From Ancylobacter aquaticus (GTDB lineage Bacteria > Pseudomonadota > Alphaproteobacteria > Rhizobiales > Xanthobacteraceae), in NCBI RefSeq assembly GCF_004339465.1, contig NZ_SMFY01000004.1:62001-126000 (forward strand): DNA of 64,000 nucleotides, written 5' to 3'. Both the position numbers and the translations under genes were made by a program. The notes under the pieces were generated by a model, which worked only from the letters and a program-made list of their open reading frames with translations, searched no databases and was not told where the DNA came from. Positions 46,707 to 56,841 of the stretch are shown one piece after another (positions within the stretch are counted from its first letter, which is position 1; each line of letters begins with the position of its first letter).

Positions 46707-47480
46707 ATGGCACACTGGGTTCGTTACCAGCGCTCGGGCGCTGCCGGCTTCGGCACGCTTGAGGGCACCACCATCACCGTCTACAGCGGCGACATGTTCA
46801 ATGACGCCACCCCGACCGGAGAGCGCGTCGCGCTCTCCGAGGTCGACCTCCTCGCCCCGACGGAGCCGACCAAGATCATCGCGCTGTGGAACAATTTCCA
46901 TGCCCTCGCGGCAAAGCTCAACTCGCCCGTCCCGGCCGATCCGCTCTATCTGCTGAAGGCCGGCTCCAGCCTCACCAGCCCCGGCGCCACCGTCCACCGG
47001 CCGGCTTCCTATGACGGCAAGGTCGTCTATGAGGGCGAGCTTGGCATCGTCATCGGCCGGAAGGCGACCGCCGTCTCCGAGGAACAGGCGGGCGACTACA
47101 TCTTCGGCTACACCTGCGTAAACGACATCACGGCGGCGGACATCATCAACAAGGATGCTACCTTCGCCCAGTGGGTGCGGGCCAAGAGCTTCGACGGCTT
47201 CGGCCCGTTCGGCCCCGTGGTCGCGACCGACGTCGATCCCGCGAGCCTCGTCGTCTGCACCGTGCTCAACGGTGACGAGCGCCAGCGCTACCCGATCAGC
47301 GACATGGTGTTCTCGGCCCACCAGTTGGTGAGCCGCATCTCGCACGACATGACGCTGAACCCCGGCGACATAATTTGCTGCGGCACGTCGGTGGGCGTCG
47401 GCGTGATGAAGGCCCCGAGCAACACGGTGGATATCGTGATCGAGGGCATCGGCACGCTCAGCAACACCTTCGTGCAGTAG
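46707..47480 (+). CDS. Fumarylacetoacetate hydrolase (FAH) family protein
   Basis: 257 residues. The FAH metal ligands are visible as Glu109 and Glu111 in [11 protein letters not shown] and Asp140 in CVNDITAAD. Members hydrolyse or decarboxylate 2-oxoacids with Mg2+ (fumarylpyruvate hydrolase, oxaloacetate decarboxylase/tautomerase, ureidoglycolate lyase). It is 12 bp after the panE-like gene and so almost certainly co-expressed with it. A role in clearing a reactive 2-oxoacid or glyoxylate adduct is possible; the substrate is unknown. Confidence 0.85.
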   Translation: MAHWVRYQRSGAAGFGTLEGTTITVYSGDMFNDATPTGERVALSEVDLLAPTEPTKIIALWNNFHALAAKLNSPVPADPLYLLKAGSSLTSPGATVHRPASYDGKVVYEGELGIVIGRKATAVSEEQAGDYIFGYTCVNDITAADIINKDATFAQWVRAKSFDGFGPFGPVVATDVDPASLVVCTVLNGDERQRYPISDMVFSAHQLVSRISHDMTLNPGDIICCGTSVGVGVMKAPSNTVDIVIEGIGTLSNTFVQ

Positions 47481-47613
47481 CGGCATAGGGCGCCTGCGTT
47501 TCGGCGCAGTAGCGTCTTGGCGCGTCAGCGCCTATAGGGAAATAGGATACGCCAATCGACGGGGGGGCCTTCGGCAGCCCTCCCGACCGTCCGGTTGTGG
47601 AGGAGCGGAATTT

Positions 47614-48813
47614 ATGAACATCCATGAGTATCAGGCCAAGGGAGTGCTCCGCGAATACGGGGTCCCGGTGCCGAACGGCGTTGCCATTATCGACGCCGCC
47701 GAGGCGGAAGCCGCTGCGGCCAAGGTCGCCGGCCCGGTCTGGGTGGTGAAGAGCCAGATCCACGCCGGCGGGCGCGGCAAGGGCAAGTTCAAGGAGGCCG
47801 ATGCCGGCGAGAAGGGCGGCGTGCGCGTCGTCAAGTCCGCCGCCGATGCCGCCGCCAATGCCAAGCAGATTCTCGGCAAGACGCTGGTGACGATCCAGAC
47901 CGGACCGGCCGGCAAGCAGGTCAACCGCGTCTATATCGAGGAAGGCTCCGAGATCGAGAAGGAGTTCTACCTCTCCGCCCTCGTCGACCGCGCCACCTCG
48001 CGCGTCGCCTTCGTCGTGTCCACCGAAGGCGGCATGGACATCGAGGAAGTCGCCCACTCGACGCCCGAGAAGATCCACACCTTCTCCATCGACCCGGCCA
48101 CCGGCGTGATGCCCCATCACGGCCGCACCGTCGCTCAGGCGCTCGGCCTCACCGGCGACCTCGCCAAGCAGGCCGGCGACATCGTCTCCAAGCTCTATGC
48201 CGCCTTCGTCGGCAAGGACATGGCGATGCTGGAGATCAACCCGCTGGTCGTCACCAAGGACGGCAAGCTGAAGTGCCTCGACGCCAAGATTTCCTTCGAT
48301 TCCAACTCGCTCTACCGCCATGCGGACGTGGTCGCGCTGCGCGACGAGACCGAGGAAGACGCCAAGGAGATCGAGGCCTCGAAATATGACCTCGCCTATA
48401 TCGCGCTCGACGGCTCGATCGGCTGCATGGTCAACGGCGCCGGCCTCGCCATGGCCACGCTCGACATCATCAAGCTCTACGGCGAAGAGCCCGCCAACTT
48501 CCTCGACGTCGGCGGCGGTGCCACCGAGGAGAAGGTGACGGCGGCGTTCCAGATCATCACCTCGGACCCGAGCGTGAAGGGCATCCTCGTCAACATCTTC
48601 GGTGGCATCATGAAGTGCGACGTCATCGCGCGCGGCGTCATCGCTGCGGTGAAGACGGTCGGCCTCAAGGTTCCGCTGGTGGTGCGCCTCGAAGGTACCA
48701 ATGTCGAGGAAGGCAAGACCATCATCCGTGAAAGCGGCCTGAACGTCATCCCGGCGGACGATCTCGACGACGCCGCCCAGAAGATCGTCAAGGCTGTGCA
48801 GGGAGCCGCCTGA
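47614..48813 (+). CDS. sucC: Succinate-CoA ligase (ADP-forming) beta subunit
   Basis: 399 residues. An ATP-grasp domain covers the N-terminal half ([19 protein letters not shown]), then the CoA-ligase region with [20 protein letters not shown] and [13 protein letters not shown]. Wording matches SucC of Hyphomicrobiales more than malate thiokinase MtkA. GGAGGAG precedes the ATG. It interconverts succinyl-CoA and succinate with ATP in the TCA cycle. The usual partners mdh and sucAB are absent here; instead it follows the oxalate/glyoxylate genes after 133 bp. Confidence 0.93.
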   Translation: MNIHEYQAKGVLREYGVPVPNGVAIIDAAEAEAAAAKVAGPVWVVKSQIHAGGRGKGKFKEADAGEKGGVRVVKSAADAAANAKQILGKTLVTIQTGPAGKQVNRVYIEEGSEIEKEFYLSALVDRATSRVAFVVSTEGGMDIEEVAHSTPEKIHTFSIDPATGVMPHHGRTVAQALGLTGDLAKQAGDIVSKLYAAFVGKDMAMLEINPLVVTKDGKLKCLDAKISFDSNSLYRHADVVALRDETEEDAKEIEASKYDLAYIALDGSIGCMVNGAGLAMATLDIIKLYGEEPANFLDVGGGATEEKVTAAFQIITSDPSVKGILVNIFGGIMKCDVIARGVIAAVKTVGLKVPLVVRLEGTNVEEGKTIIRESGLNVIPADDLDDAAQKIVKAVQGAA

Positions 48814-49709
48814 TGTCCATTCTCATCAACAAGAACACCAAGATCATCACCCAGGGCTTCACCGGCAAGAACGGCACCTTCCACTCCGAGCAGGCCATGG
48901 CCTATGGCTCGAACGTGGTCGGCGGCACCTCGCCGGGCAAGGGTGGCGCGGTCCATCTCGGCCTGCCGGTGTTCGACACCGTCGCCGAGGCCCGTGACAA
49001 GACCGGCGCCGATGCGTCGGTGATCTATGTCCCGCCCCCGGGCGCGGCGGACGCCATCTGCGAGGCGATCGCGGCTGAGATCCCGCTCATCGTCTGCATC
49101 ACCGAAGGCATTCCGGTGCTCGACATGGTGAAGGTGCGCCGGGCGCTGGACGGTTCCAAGTCCCGCCTCGTCGGCCCCAACTGCCCCGGCATCGTCACCG
49201 CCGGCGAGTGCAAGATCGGCATCATGCCGGCCAACATCTTCAAGCAGGGCAAGGTCGGCATCGTCTCGCGCTCCGGCACGCTCACCTATGAAGCGGTGTT
49301 CCAGACCTCGCAGGAGGGCCTGGGCCAGACCACCGCTGTCGGCATTGGCGGCGATCCGGTCAAGGGCACCGAGTTCATCGACATGCTGGAGATGTTCCTG
49401 GCCGACGACGCCACCGAGTCCATCGTCATGATCGGCGAAATCGGCGGCTCGGCCGAGGAAGAAGCGGCGCAGTTCATCAAGGACGAAGCCAAGCGCGGCC
49501 GCAAGAAGCCGATGGTCGGCTTCATCGCCGGCCGCACGGCTCCCCCCGGTCGCCGCATGGGCCATGCCGGCGCCATCATCTCGGGCGGCAAGGGCGGCGC
49601 GGAAGACAAGATCGCGGCGATGGAAGAGGCCGGGATCGTCGTGTCCCCCTCGCCCGCGCGCCTCGGCAAGACGCTGGTGGATGTGCTGAACAAGCGCGCC
49701 GCCGCCTGA
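48813..49709 (+). CDS. sucD: Succinate-CoA ligase alpha subunit
   Basis: 298 residues. The CoA-binding domain begins [16 protein letters not shown], and the phosphohistidine is His251 in [22 protein letters not shown] and GPNCPG are conserved. Its ATG overlaps the sucC stop (TGATG), as expected for co-folded subunits. It is followed by a strong terminator. Confidence 0.94.
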   Translation: MSILINKNTKIITQGFTGKNGTFHSEQAMAYGSNVVGGTSPGKGGAVHLGLPVFDTVAEARDKTGADASVIYVPPPGAADAICEAIAAEIPLIVCITEGIPVLDMVKVRRALDGSKSRLVGPNCPGIVTAGECKIGIMPANIFKQGKVGIVSRSGTLTYEAVFQTSQEGLGQTTAVGIGGDPVKGTEFIDMLEMFLADDATESIVMIGEIGGSAEEEAAQFIKDEAKRGRKKPMVGFIAGRTAPPGRRMGHAGAIISGGKGGAEDKIAAMEEAGIVVSPSPARLGKTLVDVLNKRAAA

Positions 49710-49732
49710 CCTCTCAGGCAGGCCTGCAACAC

Positions 49733-49766
49733 AAAGCCCCGTGGCAGCGATGCCGCGGGGCTTTTT
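49733..49766 (+). terminator. Terminator after sucD
   Basis: AAAGCCCCGTGGCA/TGCCGCGGGGCTTT with a GCGA loop forms a 14-bp stem (one T-G pair), followed by TT. It is 24 bp after the stop. Confidence 0.92.
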
Positions 49767-49957
49767 CATATGTCCGGCCGGCCAAGCATCCCGGCTCCCG
49801 TGCCGCGCCCTCTTCCGCGCCCGGCCGTTCCGCAAACACGGCCGCCATTATTCTAGCCCCGCCGGGTTGCTCCTGCCGACTGCCGCTCACGCCCGGACGC
49901 ATGACGCCGCAGACGGGGGCATGCTCGTGGCGCGCGGCGCCCCGTACCGGGCCCAAC

Positions 49958-49983
49958 AAAAAGGGGGAGCGCGACGCTCCCCC
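49958..49983 (-). terminator. Terminator for the purA operon
   Basis: GGGGGAGCG/CGCTCCCCC forms a 9-bp stem followed on the minus strand by TTTTTGTT. It lies 34 bp after the stop of the Pro/Ala-rich membrane protein gene. Confidence 0.9.
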
Positions 49984-50016
49984 CGAATAGCCGACCGAGA
50001 CCGTGGCGGTAGCCTG

Positions 50017-51558
50017 TCAGTTGGCGTTCTGCGCCGGGCCAACCGGAAGGCCCCAGGCCGTGAAGGCCTCGCGGAACGCCTGATCGCCCGCACCGCCCTT
50101 TTCCAGAACGAGAATGGCGCGGCGGCCGTTCTCGAACACTAGCGGCAGGTCGAGCCAGTTGCGGGTGATGATGAAGCCGAGATTGCGCTGCACATCCGCC
50201 GGCAGCGACGACAGGCCGACCAGGAAATAGTTCGGCGCCACGCGCACGGCGAGGCCGACCAGCGGCGCCCCCTGGGCGCCCTCGGAAGCCTTGGCCCGCA
50301 TGCCCGGCACGCTGGAAATGCTGCCGAGATCGAAGCCTGCCGGCAGCTTGAACTGGATTTCGAGAATATGCGAGGCCGGAATCGACGGGTCCTGATTGCG
50401 GCGGAAGGTCAGCGTGGCGCTGACATTGCGGGCCGGGATCGAGATTTCCGCCCGCACGCCGATATCGGCCGGCTGGCCGTCGCTGGCGCTCGCACTTTCC
50501 GTGCTCCACTCGACCGTGCCGACATATTGCTGCAGGCCCTGCTCGCCGCCGCCCGGGCTCTCCTCGAACAGCACGGCGCGCTGCTCGGCGCCGATGGCCG
50601 TGCCGGCGGCACTGCCGGCTTGCGGAGCGGTCGAGGCCGCCGGGGCGGCCACGTCGTCGGCCTGCACGATACGGTCGGTCGACTTGGCGGCATCCGCAGG
50701 CGCGGAGGTCGCCGGAGCCTCGGCCGAGGGCGATGAGGTGACACCGCCGGCCCCATTGATCAGCGCGACAATGGTCTCGCGCTGGGTATAGCCGACAACG
50801 CCACCGGCGATCAGCAGCAGCAGGAAGACAAGAATGGCCACGAGGCGGCCGCGTCCGCCCTTGGCAGGCGGCGGCACCTCGGCAGCGGCGGGCTCGTGTG
50901 CCGACGGTTCTTCGGCGCCGGCGTGATACGCGGCTTCTTCCGCTTCCCGCTCGCGCACCAGCCGCGTGGCCTCCCGGCGCCAGTCGGACGAGCCGCCGGC
51001 GCTACGGGGAGGCTCCAGCCCGGCGGCAACCGCTTCCGCTTCGGTCGGATGGAACCCCGTCGTCGGCTCGGCCGCACGCTCGAACGGCCGCTCCGGGGTA
51101 CGCGCGGGAGGAGCTGCAGCAGGAAAGGTCGACGGCGCAGGGGGGGCTGTCAACGGCGCCCGGGCGGCGGGCGGCGGCGCGGGCACTGGCGGCACCGGAG
51201 GGGGAGAAACCGGCGCCGAAGGCGCGGAAGCGGCCGGTGGCGGCGCGGACGCTGCAGGTGGCGCTGCCGGCGGCGCGGCAGGCGTGAGGCCGGCAGGCGG
51301 CCAGCTCGGAGCCCGGGGCGGCGGCGCGGCGGCAGGCGGCGGCGCCACGGTGCTGAAGTCGGCTTCCGCCCGGCTGATCGCCGTCTCAAGCGCCTGCTGC
51401 TCCCGGGCGACATCGGGCTGGGAGAGGGGCGGGTCGACGGCTGTCAGCTGGGCGAGAAGCGCCCGCCGGGCCCGCTCATAGACAGCCTTGCGCGCCTCCC
51501 CGGTCTTTTCGGGGAGGCCGCCAATGGCGCGGGCGATGAGCGGGTAGTAGTCGGCCAT
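50017..51558 (-). CDS. Pro/Ala-rich single-pass membrane protein of unknown function, linked to purA
   Basis: 513 residues from ATG 51558 (MADYYPLIARAI). The first ~70 residues are a conserved helical domain (GEARKAVYERARRALLAQL). Residues ~72-160 are a Pro/Ala-rich linker, and one transmembrane helix lies near 245-262 (LVAILVFLLLLIAGGVVGY). The C-terminal ~200 residues form a globular, probably periplasmic domain (VGTVEWSTESA...NVSATLTFRRNQDP...HILEIQFKLP). Proteins of this layout occur beside purA in related bacteria (general recollection). Function is unknown. It is 28 bp downstream of purA. Confidence 0.8.
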   Translation of the reverse strand: MADYYPLIARAIGGLPEKTGEARKAVYERARRALLAQLTAVDPPLSQPDVAREQQALETAISRAEADFSTVAPPPAAAPPPRAPSWPPAGLTPAAPPAAPPAASAPPPAASAPSAPVSPPPVPPVPAPPPAARAPLTAPPAPSTFPAAAPPARTPERPFERAAEPTTGFHPTEAEAVAAGLEPPRSAGGSSDWRREATRLVREREAEEAAYHAGAEEPSAHEPAAAEVPPPAKGGRGRLVAILVFLLLLIAGGVVGYTQRETIVALINGAGGVTSSPSAEAPATSAPADAAKSTDRIVQADDVAAPAASTAPQAGSAAGTAIGAEQRAVLFEESPGGGEQGLQQYVGTVEWSTESASASDGQPADIGVRAEISIPARNVSATLTFRRNQDPSIPASHILEIQFKLPAGFDLGSISSVPGMRAKASEGAQGAPLVGLAVRVAPNYFLVGLSSLPADVQRNLGFIITRNWLDLPLVFENGRRAILVLEKGGAGDQAFREAFTAWGLPVGPAQNAN

Positions 51559-51586
51559 GGGGAGCGATCGGGTCCGGGGTGGAGCG

Positions 51587-52879
<1,293 letters not shown>

Positions 52880-53160
52880 TGAGCCACGCTCCTGCATTGC
52901 GAGGCGGGGTGCGGCGGCGTGCCGTGCCCGCGCACAGACAAAGCCCCGGCGAAACGTCCGACCGGGGCTGCATCGTCTTAAGGGATGACACCGGGAGAGG
53001 CAAGAACGCCGGCACTGCCAGCGATGCGGTGCACATTTCGCCGGTCTTCGGGCGGCAATGGCAGGGCGGTATTGCGAGCCTGCAATCATCTGCCGATTGC
53101 GGGGCGGCGGGCGTTGCACGACCTTAGGGACAGTGAACGCCGTCGTCGCGAGGACCCGAT

Positions 53161-54060
53161 ATGACAACCACCTCCATTGCCCCGCCCCCCTCCGCCGGCC
53201 CGGTGCCGACCCTGCCGGCCGGGCTGCGCATGGGGGCGGTGCGCCTGCGCGTACGTGACGCGGCCCGCGCGGCGGCGTTCTACACCGGCACGGTGGGGCT
53301 TGCTCTCCTTGGCAGGAACGACGACGGCAGCCTGCGCCTGGGCGTCGAGGGGGAGACGCTGATCGAACTGGTGGGTGCGCCCGACGCCGGCGCCCGCCCG
53401 CGCGGCACCACCGGCCTGTTCCACGTGGCCCTGCTGGTGCCGGACCGGCCCGCCCTCGCCGTCGTGCTCCGCCGGCTGATCGCGCAGGGCGTGCGGCTCG
53501 GCGCTTCCGACCATCTGGTGAGCGAGGCGCTTTATCTCGACGATCCCGACGGCAACGGCATCGAGATCTATCGCGACCGGCCGGAAAGCGACTGGCGTTG
53601 GGACAGGAAGACAGTCGAGATGGCGACCCAGCCGCTCGACCTGCGCCAGTTGCTGGGCGACGCGCCCGAGGCCGTCCCGCTCGACGCGCCGATGCCCGAG
53701 GGCACGCGCGTCGGCCATGTGCATCTCCAGGTCGGCGATCTTGCGGCCGCGCGCCGCTTCTATGTCGATGGGCTCGGCTTCACGGTGACGACGGATCGTT
53801 ATCCCGGCGCGCTGTTCGTCAGCGCGGGTGGCTATCACCATCATCTGGGGCTCAACATCTGGCAGAGCCGGGGCGGCGAGCAGGCCCCCTCGGGCAGCGT
53901 CGGCCTGGTCGCGTTCGAGGTCATCCTGCCCGATACCGCCTCGGTGGAAGCGGTGCGAGACCGGCTCGCCGCGTCGGGCGAGGCCGTGACGATACGCCCA
54001 CAGGGTTTTGCCGTCGCCGACCCCTGGGGCACGAGGCTGCACATCCGCGCCGAGGCTTGA
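53161..54060 (+). CDS. Two-domain VOC (glyoxalase/extradiol dioxygenase-like) protein
   Basis: 299 residues with two VOC modules, ~25-140 ([23 protein letters not shown]...HVALLVPDR...[15 protein letters not shown]) and ~185-295 ([24 protein letters not shown]...[10 protein letters not shown]). The paired layout is that of CatE-type (catechol-2,3-dioxygenase-like) proteins of Bacillus and proteobacteria. Metal ligands would be His in HVHLQV and HHHLGLNIW. The substrate is unknown. It is divergent from purA. Confidence 0.85.
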   Translation: MTTTSIAPPPSAGPVPTLPAGLRMGAVRLRVRDAARAAAFYTGTVGLALLGRNDDGSLRLGVEGETLIELVGAPDAGARPRGTTGLFHVALLVPDRPALAVVLRRLIAQGVRLGASDHLVSEALYLDDPDGNGIEIYRDRPESDWRWDRKTVEMATQPLDLRQLLGDAPEAVPLDAPMPEGTRVGHVHLQVGDLAAARRFYVDGLGFTVTTDRYPGALFVSAGGYHHHLGLNIWQSRGGEQAPSGSVGLVAFEVILPDTASVEAVRDRLAASGEAVTIRPQGFAVADPWGTRLHIRAEA

Positions 54061-54233
54061 ACATCGCCCCTCCCGTGCGCCCGCGCCTGCCACCGCGCCG
54101 CGCCGCACACATCGCCTCCGCGCGAGGATGGATCAGAATATTTCATGGAGGCGCCAAGGGGCGCGGCAGCGCCAGCGCGGCGAAATTGCTTTAGAGCCTC
54201 GGTGGGCCACCCGTTCCGCACCCGGCCTTGCTG

Positions 54234-55202
54234 ATGTTCCGCCGCCTGTTCGACGCGCCCTATCTGCTGCTCACCCTCGTCTCGCTCTTCTGGGCGGGCA
54301 ACATCGTGATGGGGCGCCATGTGGCCGGGCATGTGCCGCCGGCGAGCCTTGCCTGGCTGCGCTGGGCGCTGGCGGTGCTGATTCTACTGCCCTTCGCGTG
54401 GCAGGCGATGCGGGCGGACTGGCCGCTGCTGCGCCGCCACTGGAAACTGGTCGGCCTGCTCGCGCTCACCGGCATCACGCTGTTCAACACCATGCAGTAC
54501 CACGCGCTGGAATTCACCCCGGCGCTCAACGCCCTGCTGATCCAGTCGACGGGACCGCTGCTCATCGCCCTGTGGTCGCTGCTGATAAATGGCGAACGGC
54601 TCTCGATGGGCCAGGCGGCCGGCATCTTCCTGTCGCTGCTGGGCGTGCTGACCATCATCTGCCGGGGCGATCCAGCGGTGCTGGTGAACATCGCGTTCAA
54701 TGAGGGCGACCTCTGGATGATCGCGGCGATGGTGCTCTATGGCGCCTATTCTTCGCTGCTGGCGCGCCGACCGGCCTTCTCCGCCCTCGGCTTCCTCGGC
54801 TTCAGCCTCGGCCTCGGCATGCTGATGCTGACGCCGCTCTTCCTCGTCGAACGGGCGGTCGGCCCGCCGCTCGTCTTCGACGCGAAGGCGCTCACCGCCA
54901 TCATCTATGTCGCGCTGTTCCCCTCGGTGCTGGCCTATCTGTTCTTCAATCGCGCGGTGCAACTGGTTGGGCCGAACCGCGCCGCGCCGTTCTTTCACCT
55001 GATGCCGGTGTTCGGCTCGGCGCTGGCCATCGTCTTCCTCGGCGAGCGCCCCCATCTCTACCACGCCGCCGGCTATGCGCTGGTGCTGGCCGGCGTGGTT
55101 ATTGCCACGCTGTGGGCGCCGAAAACCGGGCGTCGCAGGGGTTCAGCCGAGCTCGAAGCTGGTGACGCCAAAGAGCGGCTCAAGCGTCGCCGGGCGGAGT
55201 GA
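54234..55202 (+). CDS. DMT-superfamily (EamA) transporter
   Basis: 322 residues from ATG 54234, with a TTG two codons upstream. Ten transmembrane helices in two EamA repeats are expected (LFWAGNIVMGRHVAG...ALEFTPALNALLIQSTGPLLIALWSLL; second repeat FFNRAVQLVGPNRAAPFFHLMPVFGSALAIVFLGE). Such proteins export or exchange metabolites. Its last 60 bp overlap the 3' end of the convergent GNAT gene. Confidence 0.9.
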   Translation: MFRRLFDAPYLLLTLVSLFWAGNIVMGRHVAGHVPPASLAWLRWALAVLILLPFAWQAMRADWPLLRRHWKLVGLLALTGITLFNTMQYHALEFTPALNALLIQSTGPLLIALWSLLINGERLSMGQAAGIFLSLLGVLTIICRGDPAVLVNIAFNEGDLWMIAAMVLYGAYSSLLARRPAFSALGFLGFSLGLGMLMLTPLFLVERAVGPPLVFDAKALTAIIYVALFPSVLAYLFFNRAVQLVGPNRAAPFFHLMPVFGSALAIVFLGERPHLYHAAGYALVLAGVVIATLWAPKTGRRRGSAELEAGDAKERLKRRRAE

Positions 55203-55982
55203 GCCGCGATACATCCGGGCAGTCTCGAACACCGGGCCGAGCCGATGCCGCTGGGCCAGCGCCACCGCCTGCACATTCGGTTCGGGCACGTCGAGCACGA
55301 TCGGCGCGTCCCCCGCCGCCGCCCGAAGCGCCCGAAACAGCTCGTCCGCGACTTCGGCGTCTTCGGCGATGAGCGGGCCGATCTTCCACCCCGCCCGCGC
55401 CGGGCGGACCACGCCCCAGCCTTTGAGCCGCCCCTCGCGCAGCACCGCCCGGCCGGCATGGCGTGGGGCTGTAAGCCAGGCTTTCAGGAACGCCGCGCGG
55501 GGAGCGGGAAACACCTGCGCGTCGGTCGTCGCTATCGCCTCGAACGGTACCTGCGCGAGATCGACCGTCGCACCGGCCTCGCCCGGCCCCGGCACGCCCT
55601 CAAAGCGGATGTTCCGATGGGCGAAGACAAAGCCTTCCCGCGCATAGTTCGCCTGCTGCGCCAGCACACCGTCGAGCCCGATCGTGCGTTCCCCGGCATG
55701 GGCCAGGCCCGCCTGCCACAGGCGAAAACCAATCCCCCGCCCGCGCATCTCCGGCCGCACGATGTAAAAGCCGAGAAAGGCGAAGCGCGCGTCGTAATTC
55801 ACCACCGAGATCACCGCCGCCGGCGCGCCCTCCATTTCCGCCACAAGAAAGCCGCCCGGGTCCACGGCGGCAAAGCAGGCGGCGTCACCAAGACCAGGAT
55901 TCCAGCCCTCCGCGCCGGCCCAGTCGAGCGCCAGCTGGATTTCCGCCGTATTAAGCGCGCGAATGCTTATATCCTGAGGCAT
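55143..55982 (-). CDS. GNAT-family acetyltransferase with C-terminal YitH-type domain
   Basis: 279 residues. The N-terminal GNAT domain (~1-125) has the acetyl-CoA loop in RPEMRGRGIGFRLWQAG and the end NYAREGFVFAHRN. The C-terminal part (~150-275), with GRLKGWGVVRPARAGWKIGPL and PNVQAVALAQRHRLGPVFETARMYRG, matches the second acyltransferase-like domain of YitH/HrpA-type proteins. The substrate is unknown. It is tail-to-tail with the DMT transporter, overlapping by 60 bp. Confidence 0.85.
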   Translation of the reverse strand: MPQDISIRALNTAEIQLALDWAGAEGWNPGLGDAACFAAVDPGGFLVAEMEGAPAAVISVVNYDARFAFLGFYIVRPEMRGRGIGFRLWQAGLAHAGERTIGLDGVLAQQANYAREGFVFAHRNIRFEGVPGPGEAGATVDLAQVPFEAIATTDAQVFPAPRAAFLKAWLTAPRHAGRAVLREGRLKGWGVVRPARAGWKIGPLIAEDAEVADELFRALRAAAGDAPIVLDVPEPNVQAVALAQRHRLGPVFETARMYRGSLRPATLEPLFGVTSFELG

Positions 55983-56017
55983 TTCTTCCCTCCTCCGCCG
56001 CCCCCCGGGAGACCACG

Positions 56018-56539
56018 ATGTTCTTCAACGAGGTCGCCACCGGCATCACCGTGATGCTGCTGGTGATGCTGGTCCACCTGATGGCGACCTATGTCCTCAT
56101 CGACTACACGGACCCGTATGAAAACCTGCTGTCCCATCACCCGCGCCTGCGTCTGATGGTGGCGCTGATGGTTGCCAACGTCGTGCTGCTCGCGGCTCAT
56201 CTGGTGGAGGTCGGCATCTGGGCCTTCGTCTATGCCCATAAGGGCCTCGTGGTGCATCACGAGGACGCCTACTACTCTGCCTTCGTCAACTACACCGCCC
56301 TCGGCTATGGCGATTCGCTCCAGCAGACCACGACGCGCCTGATCGGCCCGATGACGGCCGGCAGCGGCATCATGATGTTCGGCTGGACCACCGCTTTGCT
56401 GTTCCAGGTCATCCAGCGCCATCTTCCCGAAGTTCGCCGCCCGCCGCGCAAGCGTCCCGCGCATCGAGAGGAGCCCGCTCAGGGCGTCGTGGAACAGGAG
56501 GCGACCGGCGCCGCATCCTCGCCCAAGGTCACGTCGTAG
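56018..56539 (+). CDS. Two-TM potassium-channel-like protein with variant selectivity filter
   Basis: 173 residues. A first hydrophobic segment (~7-27), a second (~46-72), a pore loop and a final helix are visible. The filter reads T-A-L-G-Y-G-D (93-99), close to the canonical TTVGYGD of Ion_trans_2 channels, with Ala at the inner Thr position. The C-terminus is basic then acidic and probably cytoplasmic. Conductance of K+ is inferred. Its last 61 bp overlap the convergent MliC-type gene. Confidence 0.75.
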   Translation: MFFNEVATGITVMLLVMLVHLMATYVLIDYTDPYENLLSHHPRLRLMVALMVANVVLLAAHLVEVGIWAFVYAHKGLVVHHEDAYYSAFVNYTALGYGDSLQQTTTRLIGPMTAGSGIMMFGWTTALLFQVIQRHLPEVRRPPRKRPAHREEPAQGVVEQEATGAASSPKVTS

Positions 56540-56841
56540 AGGTCGGCCTTGTTGCCCTTGGTCCACCAGATGTATGTGCCGCCGGCATAGCGCGCGCCCG
56601 AGCCGGCGATGACATTCGACACCACCATGAACTCGCCCTTGAACGCCAGGCTCGCCAGCGCCACCGGCGGCGCGTTGAAATAGCGCGCCTCGACAGTGCC
56701 GAAGGTGCCGCAGGTGTAGTGCGCCTTGATGGTCTCGGCCTTGGCACCGGCCGGCAGTGGAATGACGAGTTCCCCCGCCTGCGCGACGGCTGGCGCCCCG
56801 GCGAGCAGCAGGCCGGCGAGGAAGGTCTTGCGAGCGTTCAT
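56479..56841 (-). CDS. MliC-type lysozyme-inhibitor domain protein
   Basis: 120 residues from ATG 56841, whose ATG overlaps the puuE stop (ATGA). The signal peptide (MNARKTFLAGLLLAGAPAVAQA) is followed by a beta-rich domain: YTCGTFGTVEARYFN, SLAFKGEFMVVSNVIAGSGARYAGGTYIWWTKGNKADLYD and a final VASC. The two Cys and the SGARYAGG...YIWWTKG stretch match MliC/PliC, inhibitors of C-type lysozyme. It lacks a lipobox Cys at the cleavage site, so it should be soluble periplasmic. Confidence 0.8.
   Translation of the reverse strand: MNARKTFLAGLLLAGAPAVAQAGELVIPLPAGAKAETIKAHYTCGTFGTVEARYFNAPPVALASLAFKGEFMVVSNVIAGSGARYAGGTYIWWTKGNKADLYDVTLGEDAAPVASCSTTP

Noticed and set aside
47614-49709. Malate thiokinase (mtkAB) of the serine cycle
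   Set aside because: The beta subunit wording ([30 protein letters not shown]) and the 298-residue alpha subunit fit SucCD of related bacteria better, and no other serine-cycle genes are nearby.
52941-52970. GC hairpin upstream of purA as a purine riboswitch or terminator
   Set aside because: AAAGCCCCGG/CCGGGGCT is a simple hairpin without the conserved purine aptamer core or a T-run.
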